Below, piece after piece: positions 57,820 through 64,000 of a stretch of DNA of 64,000 nt. Below the pieces are notes generated by a model. It ran no database searches. It was not told the origin of the DNA and was given only the letters and a program-made list of their open reading frames with translations. How positions within the stretch are numbered: the stretch's first letter is position 1; every line of letters begins with the position of its first letter. Where the stretch lies: assembly GCF_035582795.1 (NCBI RefSeq), contig NC_134365.1, positions 220,799,887-220,863,886 of the forward strand, given 5' to 3'. This stretch comes from Mycteria americana. Lineage: Eukaryota > Chordata > Aves > Ciconiiformes > Ciconiidae. A program made the translations under genes and the position numbers.

Positions 57820-60600
57820 GGGGCACCCCCGGCCGGGTCACCCCCCCCTCTGCCCCCGAGGGGGGGCTTATTCCGAGCGGGGGGGCTGGGGTTACTCGCC
57901 TGCAAGGGTTATTCCCCCCTGGGGGGGGCTGGGTTTGGGAGTGCTGCAGCTTCGGGCTGTGCAAGGGAGAAGGGGGGGCTGGTGGTTTTTGGGGTGCTGC
58001 ACCCCCTGTTTGTAATAAAAAAGGGGGGGGGGTGATGGCCTTGACCTTATCCCTAAGCAGGGCGTGGGAGGAGCTTCACCTTGGTGCTGCCTGAAGTGGG
58101 GTGCAGTGGCTGGGGGACCCCGGTGCTGGCTCTGGCTGCTGCAGAGCGAATGTGGGTGAAAATAAAGGGTGGAGAGGGGGAAAAGTAGGTTAAGAAAAGC
58201 TGAGCAGCCTGGAAACAGAGATAGGAACCGTGTCGGGTTTTTCTTGCCGCAGCTGGAAAATCACAGGGCTCCCAGCCAAATACCTGCATGAGGTGGGATG
58301 CTGGGGTGAGGGGCTGCACCCCAAAACGGGGCTGGAGCGTGCCGCTGCCCGGGCTTTGGGTGGCAGCGATGCCTCTGCGATCGTTTGACTTTAATATTGG
58401 GGTTTTGCGACGGTTCGGTCGTTCCCGCAGCTCTGATGGGGCCTGGGGGGATGCGATAATGCCGAGTTTCGCTCCGTCTGCCGGACAATCCCCCCTTGTC
58501 CCAAGCCGCCTCCAAGAGCTGGTCCCCAAAGTCTTTCTGAACGCTTGCTCCTTTTTTTTGCCCGTTTATCTGCAGGAGCCATCGGCCGAAACCCTGTTCC
58601 CCCAGAGGGAAGGGAAACCCTCGCTGGAATCCCGGCGGGCAGCCTTGGGTTACGGGCTGGATTAAGGGGAGGCTGGGAATCAAAGGCTTGTGTGACCTGG
58701 TGGGATTTGGGGGGTACCGAAACCAAGTCGCCTTCCCCGGTGTGTTTGCATCGATGCACCGGCCAAGTGGGGTACGGGGCTGGTGGAGGTCGAGGTGTCC
58801 CCAAAAATCAGCCGGCTCTGGCACTGGTGGGGTTATTTTTTGGTCTCCTCTGGTTCTTGGGGGGGGGGCGGGGGGGATGATGTTGGGTTTAGTTTCACCC
58901 GGGAGCTTCAGGGCTTCTCTCTGCCGTGCCAGGGCAGTCGGGCGTCCCACCATCACGGGCTGCGGGTTTGTGCCTGCATCCCCCATCCCCACCCTGAGCT
59001 GCCCCCAAAAATGGGTGCCGAGTCCTGGGGTGGCCGTGACTCGGCGAAGCTCCAGTGACAACCAGGAGCTGGCACCCCCTGGTCCTTGCACCTCCTATGT
59101 CCCCATGGCAGAGCTTGGTCATCTAAGGGGTGTCCTTAATCCTTGGATTAAGCTTGGCTTTAGATCTGCTTTACCTGGGGCCGGCCCCGTTCCTGGTTTG
59201 GTTTAGATCCGTTTGTCCCGAACTGGTGAGCCGGGAATGCTCCGGCAACCCGGGACGCGTGGGCTGTGCCGACCCGTGGCATCGCTCGGCCGCGGCTCGT
59301 GGTCCCCCAGCCACGGTGGGACCTATCCACCCCCTTCCAAGGAGCCGGCGTGGCTCCTTCGCCCGCAGAGCAGCACCCCAAACATCTCTGGAAGTCCCTA
59401 AGGTGCTGCTATTACAGGCTTAAATATCACTGCCCCGAAGGATTAAAATCCTTCACGTTAGGCTTAAACTTGAGTTTTATTAGTGCTGGCTTACAGGGCG
59501 GAGGGCTTGCACCAGTTTCACCCTCCCCTCACGATCGGGGGGCACTTCCCAAGTCCTGGGGGGATTCGGGAGATGTCCCCGTGGGATGCCATCACCCGGG
59601 GAGGTGGCACGTGGTGGGGCTCAGGCTGGCCGGGGCGATGGTGGCAACTGGCTCAGCCCCCCCCAGAAATCATGGGGTCCCAGCGTGGTACGGACGGTGC
59701 TAGTGAAGACGGGGCTTGGTGGCTCTTGGTTTGGGGGTGCAGCTCCCCAGGAGGGGAGAAGGGCTGGCTGGCTTCACGCTGGCACCCTGATGGGGTGTTC
59801 CCTAACTGGGAGCTACTGGGAAGAACTGGAGCATGGAGGATGCTCATTTTGGGCCGTGCCATCCTGTCCCAGCCCATGTCCTATAATTACCCAGCTCTGC
59901 CCTGCTCCCCCCCAGCATCTCCCCTCCTGCATGTAATTAGCTGCATCTCAGACCGATGATGCTGGCCACTAATTAAGAGAAACTCGTCAGGCAAAGGCTG
60001 TAACGAAGCTCTGTCCTGGCTCTCAAGGGACCGTGACGACCGGGGGAATTTCCGTGCAGGCAGCCGAGGCTGGATCCGGGTTTGGGTTGTTATTTATTTT
60101 TTCCTCCCTTCCCTTGTGCTGTCAGCATTTATTTTAATTTTAACAATTAATTGCTGAGCCCAAAGCGCGGGGATGAGCCTGTGGGAAACACCTTTTGTTT
60201 TCCTTAATTTTTTTTTATTTCAATATATTTATTTTTTTTAGTGATTCATTTCCTTGTGACAGATGTGTATGGATTTCCTCCGGAGCAGGAAAACCCTTTA
60301 TTTAATGGTGTTTAGCATCATCTGCTCCTTCCCCTGCGCCTTGCACGGTTGGTCCTGACTCCGTTGCAGGGTTGGTCCCTCTCCAATTTGGGATGGAGTT
60401 GGGACCTGCAAGGGAAAGGGGTGATGCCGGGCATCCCATAAAACCTCTAATAAAACTTGGGGGGGGATGATGGAGGACGGCTGCTGCAGGGATATTTAGG
60501 CAGATGCCTTGGAGCATCCCCATGGGGGGAATAGGCTCCCCAAATCACTTCTCTGCCGGGATTTTTCCCGGATGGTGACCCCGGTGCTCCCCCTCGGGCA
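57820..60600. other. RELT: RELT intron 1
   Basis: Mostly unique. The part 59925-60260 is AT-richer, with GTAATTAGC, CACTAATTAAG and ACAATTAATTG homeobox-type cores, and stands out as a possible enhancer. No exon or transposon is recognised. Confidence 0.4.
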
Positions 60601-60601
60601 G

Positions 60602-60659
60602 GTCTCCCCTGGCGATGAAGAGGAGCGGGATGCGCTGGTGGCTCGTCACCATCCTGGGG
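60602..60659 (+). CDS. RELT: RELT exon 2: 5' UTR end (60602-60614) and signal peptide start
   Basis: The acceptor is CCCCCTCGGGCAG and the ATG is at 60615 (CTGGCGATGA, G at -3). 15 codons, [15 protein letters not shown], then GTGAGT in phase 0. This is the hydrophobic start of a secreted or membrane protein. Confidence 0.85.
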
Positions 60660-63600
60660 GTGAGTACGGCCTCGTCCAGCCCGTCTCGTCCCTCTGCATC
60701 TCTGCTTTCCGCTCCTCCGATGCTCAAACCCATCCCAGCATCACCACCCCATAGCCACAAATAGGGCACCCCAAAATGTTTCTCACGCAGAAGCTTGCGG
60801 CAGCTCAGACCCAGGGAGATGCTAAGGTCGGGTCGAGGGTGGTTTGGGTTTTTTTTTTTTTTCCCCAAAAAATTCTTCCTCCTCCTTTTCTCTCCTTTGT
60901 CAAAGCTTCTTCCAGGGCAGGGGCTGGTAGGGAAGGTGGCTTCTCCCTCGCTGCTCCCCCCGGGGCCACCGTGTTGTCCCGTTTCCCGCATCTGGGAGAT
61001 GCTCTTGGGATGGGCCCTGTGGGTACCCCAGGGACCGGGGCTGCTCCCTTGGGGCGGAAGGTTGCAATGGCTTTGCACCGGCCGTGGTGCACGCAACGGG
61101 ATGGCACCCATCGCCTCGCTTGCAACGGGTTGGCATCTGCCGCAGTGCGTGCGGGGAGTTTGCATCCGTGACGACGCTGGTGGTGAGTTTGCATCCGCCA
61201 CGGCGCACGCGATGGCTTTGCGTCCATCACGTCACTGGCGATGGCTTTGCGTCCCTTGCGGTGCACGCGATGGCTTTGCATCGGCTGTAGCGCGTGCAAT
61301 AAGATTGCACCCATCCCATCACTTGTGACACGCTGGCATCCGCCGCTGTGCGTGCAATGAGTTTGCATCCATCGCATTGCTGGCGACGGGTTTGCACTGG
61401 CTGCGGTGCGTGCGATGGGTTCGCTTCCGTCACGCGATGGGTTTGCATCCGCCATGGCGCATGGAATGGGTTTGCATCCGTCATGTTACTTGTGATGGGT
61501 TTGCATCTGCCGTGGTGCATGCGACGGGTTCGCATCCGTCGCGTCGCTTGCGACGGGATGGCATCCGCCACGGTGCATGGGATGGCTTTGCATCCGCCGT
61601 GGTGCTGGCGATGGCTTTGCATCTGCCATGGCGCATGCAACGGATTTGCACCCATCGTGTTGCTTGTGACGGGTTTGCATCTGCCGTGGTCCACGCGACG
61701 GGTTTGCATCCATCACGTCGCTTGTGATGGATTCACCTCTGCCACATCGCCCACGCCGGGGCTGCGTCGCTGCCGGCACACGCCTCGGAGCAGTGGAAGA
61801 GCCGGAGCGGCCGGTGCCCAGCACCGCTCTCTGCTTCTCCCGCAGGTGCTGAGCAGACCTGGCGTGGGGGCCGGGAGCTGTGGTCCCCGGGAGCACGGGA
61901 CGCCGCGATGCCCACCCGGAGAGGAGCCCACCGGGGTAAGCCGTGCCCACCCGCGGCGCATCCACCCCCGAGGGAAGGTGCAGGATCTGGCCCTCGCTCA
62001 CCTCCCTTTCCCTCCGTGCAGGCGTGCGGCTCGGTGCAGGGTCCGGTGGGGATGTGCCGAGCTTGTCCCCCCGGCACCTTCTCGCCGGGGGATGTATCCT
62101 GCTCTGCTCACACCCGCTGCCGGGCCGGGAACAGGATCCTGGTGGCACCGGGGACGGCGGTGACCGACAGCCGCTGTGGAGCATGTCTGCCGGGGTGAGC
62201 CCAGCCGGGGAAGGGATGCTGCAAACCCCCAGCCCCGGTGCTGCTCGCGGGCCGTATCCTGACCCTCCCCTCCCACCCCGCAGGTTTTACAGCCCTGAAG
62301 GGGAGAGGGAGCCCCGGGGCCGGTGCCTGCCCTGTGCCGCCGCTCCCCGCAGCGCCCCGGGGTGCCCAGGTGGGTGCCCGGGCTGGAGGCGTCACCCTGG
62401 TTTTATGGGTGCTGAAAGAGCCGGTGCCTGTTGTGCCGACGTCTGCCCTGGGGACGCCGCAGGATGTGTCCCCCTCGAGACAGGGGGTGACGTCCTGCCG
62501 GGATGCGGCAGCTGAGAACGTCTCCACTTGTGACACGAGTGGCTTCTGCTTCCCTGGGGGCCAACCCTGCAGCGGGGCTCCCGGGGAAAAATGAGATTTA
62601 ATCCCAACAAAACCTCTCTCCGGGGCTGATCCGGTGCCTCCCCCCAGGCCGGCGGCGAGCCCGCAGCCCTGAAACACTGGGCCAGCCGGCGGGGACCAAC
62701 GGGACGTGGGTGACCCTGATGGGTGAGGAAGAGGAGGAGGCGGCGGCAGCGCAGGCGGCGGTGCTGACCATCGTCCCAGTCTTCTGCGCCATGGGCTTGT
62801 TGGGCATCCTGGTCTGCAACCTGCTGAAGAAGAAGGGTTACCACTGCACCACCAGCAAGGACCCCCAGCCCGGCGGCACCGGTGAGCCCCGGTTGTGCCG
62901 CGGGCACCTTTCGGTGATTCCCCCGTCCATCCCCCATCCATCTCTCCTCGCTCAGCCCATCCCCGTGGCTTCTGGTCCTCGTTGTCCCAGGGCATCCTGC
63001 TTGTCCTTGGAGGGGGGGCGGTTTATCCCCCATCACTGAGTCCCCGTCCCCCCCAATTTCTGCCTCCAGGTCCCAGCGCCATCTACCAGCTGGAGGACGC
63101 CAACGAGGACACCATTGGGGTGCTGGTGCGGTTGATCACCGAGAAGAAAGGTCAGGGAGGGTCCGGGGGGGGGTGGGGTGGGCGGGGTGACACGGGCCGG
63201 ACCCCCGTGACCCCCCCCATGGTCTCCCCCCACCCACAGAAAACGCCGCGGCGCTGGAGGAGCTGCTGAAGGAGTATCATGGCCAACAGCCCATGCCAGC
63301 GGGCTGCACCCCCCCGAATAAGTAAGACCCCCCCAAAGCTGCACTGAGGACCCCCCCATGGTGGGAGCAACCCCACGCTGATGGCATCTCCCCCCTCTTC
63401 CCAGGCTGCGCTTCCTGCCTCAGTTTCCCCCTGCCTGCCAGCACCAGCAGCACCCCCACACAGTGCAGGGGCCGGCCCCGTGCGCCCGCTGCAGCCAGAA
63501 GAAGTGGCCCGAGTTGCTGCCATCGCTCAGTGCCACCAAGGTCCCCAAACCCGGGGGTCGTCCCAGTGAGGTGACCATCCTCTCCGTCGGCAGGTAAGCG

Positions 63601-63803
63601 GGGCTCCCCCCCCCTTCCCCTGCGTGTCCCCCCACTCCAGAGTGGGGACAGGCTGATGTGATGCCCCCCCCCCCAACAGGTTTCGGGTGTCCCGGATCCC
63701 CGAGATGAGGAGCGAGGTGGGGGGTGAACCCCCCCGTGGTCCCCTCCCCGCCGGTAGCGGGATGCGACCCCCGTGGTTGAAAAGCACCGATGGCCCCCCC
63801 GAG
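60615..63803 (+). CDS. RELT: RELT, tumour necrosis factor receptor superfamily member 19-like (3' end beyond window)
   Basis: A type I membrane receptor of the TNFR superfamily. Joined coding exons: 60615-60659, 61846-61935, 62022-62194, 62284-62369, 62648-62881, 63070-63150, 63240-63321, 63405-63593, 63680-63803. All junctions are GT-AG with consistent phases, giving 368 codons. The human protein has 430, and the conserved terminal segment is missing, so at least one more exon lies past 64000. Signal peptide about 1-25 ([20 protein letters not shown]). The cysteine-rich ectodomain has one clear TNFR repeat (CPPGEEP...CRACPPGTF...CGACLPGFY). N-glycosylation site NGT is at 149-151, after which an acidic run precedes the membrane segment, about 170-191 ([20 protein letters not shown]). 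The cytoplasmic tail contains [27 protein letters not shown] and VGRFRV. RFRV is the known docking motif for OSR1/SPAK kinases in the RELT family. Confidence 0.94.
60660..61080. other. RELT: RELT intron, unique part
   Basis: Unique sequence with a T-run at 60850-60862. Nothing further is seen. Confidence 0.35.
61083..61745. repeat. 29-bp minisatellite with 58-bp dimer structure, about 22 units, in RELT intron
   Basis: Unit GATGGSTTTGCATCCGYCRY + GGYGCATGC. GATGG starts at 61211, 61240 and 61269, exactly 29 bp apart. Two unit types alternate, one with a GTGCATGC-like end and one with a GTCRCTTGY-like end, giving a 58-bp dimer. The open frames through it are artefacts. Confidence 0.93.
61846..61935 (+). 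CDS. RELT: RELT exon 3, end of signal peptide and first cysteines
   Basis: [20 protein letters not shown] then [10 protein letters not shown]. The CPPGEEP block is shared with the mammalian protein and fixes the frame. Acceptor CTTCTCCCGCAG, donor GTAAGC. Confidence 0.88.
62022..62194 (+). CDS. RELT: RELT exon 4, TNFR cysteine-rich repeat
   Basis: [20 protein letters not shown], then [20 protein letters not shown] and [11 protein letters not shown]. Cysteine spacing is typical of a TNFR module. Acceptor CCTCCGTGCAG, donor GG|GTGAGC. Confidence 0.93.
62284..62369 (+). CDS. RELT: RELT exon 5, ectodomain
   Basis: [20 protein letters not shown] then PRSAPGCP. The GFYSP...CLPC and GCP...RRRAR segments align with the membrane-proximal mammalian ectodomain. 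Acceptor CACCCCGCAG, donor GTGGGT. Confidence 0.9.
62648..62881 (+). CDS. RELT: RELT exon 6, stalk, transmembrane segment and juxtamembrane region
   Basis: [20 protein letters not shown], then an EEEEEAAAA run, then [20 protein letters not shown], then [13 protein letters not shown]. The membrane segment and stop-transfer lysines are almost identical to mammalian RELT. Acceptor CTCCCCCCAG, donor GTGAGC. Confidence 0.96.
63070..63150 (+). CDS. RELT: RELT exon 7, cytoplasmic conserved block
   Basis: [20 protein letters not shown] then [25 protein letters not shown] is a RELT-family signature. Acceptor CTGCCTCCAG, donor GTCAGG. Confidence 0.96.
63240..63321 (+). CDS. RELT: RELT exon 8, cytoplasmic
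   Basis: [20 protein letters not shown] then AGCTPPN. The [13 protein letters not shown] block is conserved. Acceptor CCACCCACAG, donor AATAA|GTAAGA. Confidence 0.95.
63405..63593 (+). CDS. RELT: RELT exon 9, cytoplasmic
   Basis: [20 protein letters not shown], then [20 protein letters not shown] and [10 protein letters not shown]. It contains the HTVQG and CSQKKWPE blocks. The donor GGCAG|GTAAGC splits the Arg of the RFRV motif. Confidence 0.94.
63680..63803 (+). CDS. RELT: RELT exon 10, cytoplasmic (last exon inside window)
   Basis: [20 protein letters not shown], then [14 protein letters not shown], ending GAG|GTGAGG in phase 0. It completes VGRFRV. The remaining sequence to 64000 lacks the conserved mammalian end (RYVVRLSESN), so the gene continues outside. 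Confidence 0.92.
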
Positions 63804-64000
63804 GTGAGGGGGTGTGGAGGGAGGGTGCTGGGGAGCCCCTGGGGGGGTCCTTCCTGGGGAAAAATGAGGCTGGAGGAGAGAGTGTTAATTCTGAAGCCTA
63901 ATGAGGGCACCTGGTGATTTGGGAAGCTGGAGCAGCCCAGCACCCCAAAGCCTCTTCCAGCAGCTGGGAGGCTTGAAAAAATACTTTAAAAATTGAGCCT
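63804..64000 (+). other. RELT: RELT intron, cut by the window edge
   Basis: No further coding block is seen in the last 197 bases. Confidence 0.6.

Noticed and set aside
61846-61935. Reading the RELT exon in the frame that gives [16 protein letters not shown]
   Set aside because: It loses the CPPGEEP block, and the preceding exon ends in phase 0. The other frame matches the conserved TNFR-type cysteines.
1-64000. tRNA, rRNA, snRNA or microRNA genes and endogenous retroviral sequence
   Set aside because: I scanned for A/B-box-like tRNA cores, conserved rRNA segments and LTR/gag-pol-like frames and saw none. A microRNA hairpin cannot be excluded by eye.

Overview
The window is avian nuclear DNA, judged from the sequence alone. 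It carries several CR1 LINE fragments with bird-type 3' ends (ATTCTGTGA or ATTCTATGA tails). It has a P2Y receptor of the chick P2Y3/P2RY6 type, GC-rich sequence crowded with minisatellites, and short introns. Three protein-coding genes lie on the plus strand in the order P2RY6 - ARHGEF17 - RELT. This matches the gene order I know from human 11q13.4, where P2RY2 lies upstream and FAM168A downstream. Neither of those two is seen here.

Layout. 1-6.7 kb: intergenic or upstream sequence with no gene I can support. 6.7-6.93 kb: a CpG-dense segment ending in a strong splice donor, the likely non-coding first exon and promoter of P2RY6. It is followed directly by a 1.2 kb minisatellite with a 302-bp higher-order period. 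8.6-14.4 kb: AT/GT microsatellite, pentamer repeats and a 0.7 kb CR1. 14.45-15.8 kb: the single P2RY6 coding exon, a complete 330-residue GPCR with a poly(A) signal. 18.9-56.3 kb: ARHGEF17 (TEM4, a RhoA exchange factor). All 21 coding exons can be placed with GT-AG junctions and consistent phases, giving about 1,959 codons: a 991-codon first exon, then DH, PH-like and C-terminal beta-propeller regions. Its 21 kb first intron holds about ten unrelated minisatellite families and a probable alternative first exon at 40.26-40.42 kb. 57.6-63.8 kb: RELT (TNF receptor superfamily), with a GC-box/TATA-like promoter, a non-coding exon and nine coding exons. Its last exon lies beyond the window edge.

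The three proteins are signalling components with no operon-like relationship: a UDP-sensing Gq-coupled receptor, a RhoA guanine-nucleotide exchange factor linked to actin and junctions, and a TNF-receptor-like membrane protein with an OSR1/SPAK-binding RFRV motif. Physical linkage and shared orientation are old vertebrate synteny. Gene names rest on my recognition of family sequence and were not checked against a database.

The most interesting leads are five. (1) A codon-biased, phase-compatible alternative first exon of ARHGEF17 inside intron 1. (2) A possible intronic poly(A) site just after ARHGEF17 exon 1 that would release the N-terminal half alone. (3) A 66-bp minisatellite whose variants follow an AABBAC/AABBC order. 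(4) A 23-bp array with dozens of ATTGCAA-type motifs, interrupted by an isolated CR1 tail. (5) The coincidence of a CpG first exon and a G-rich minisatellite at the 5' end of P2RY6.
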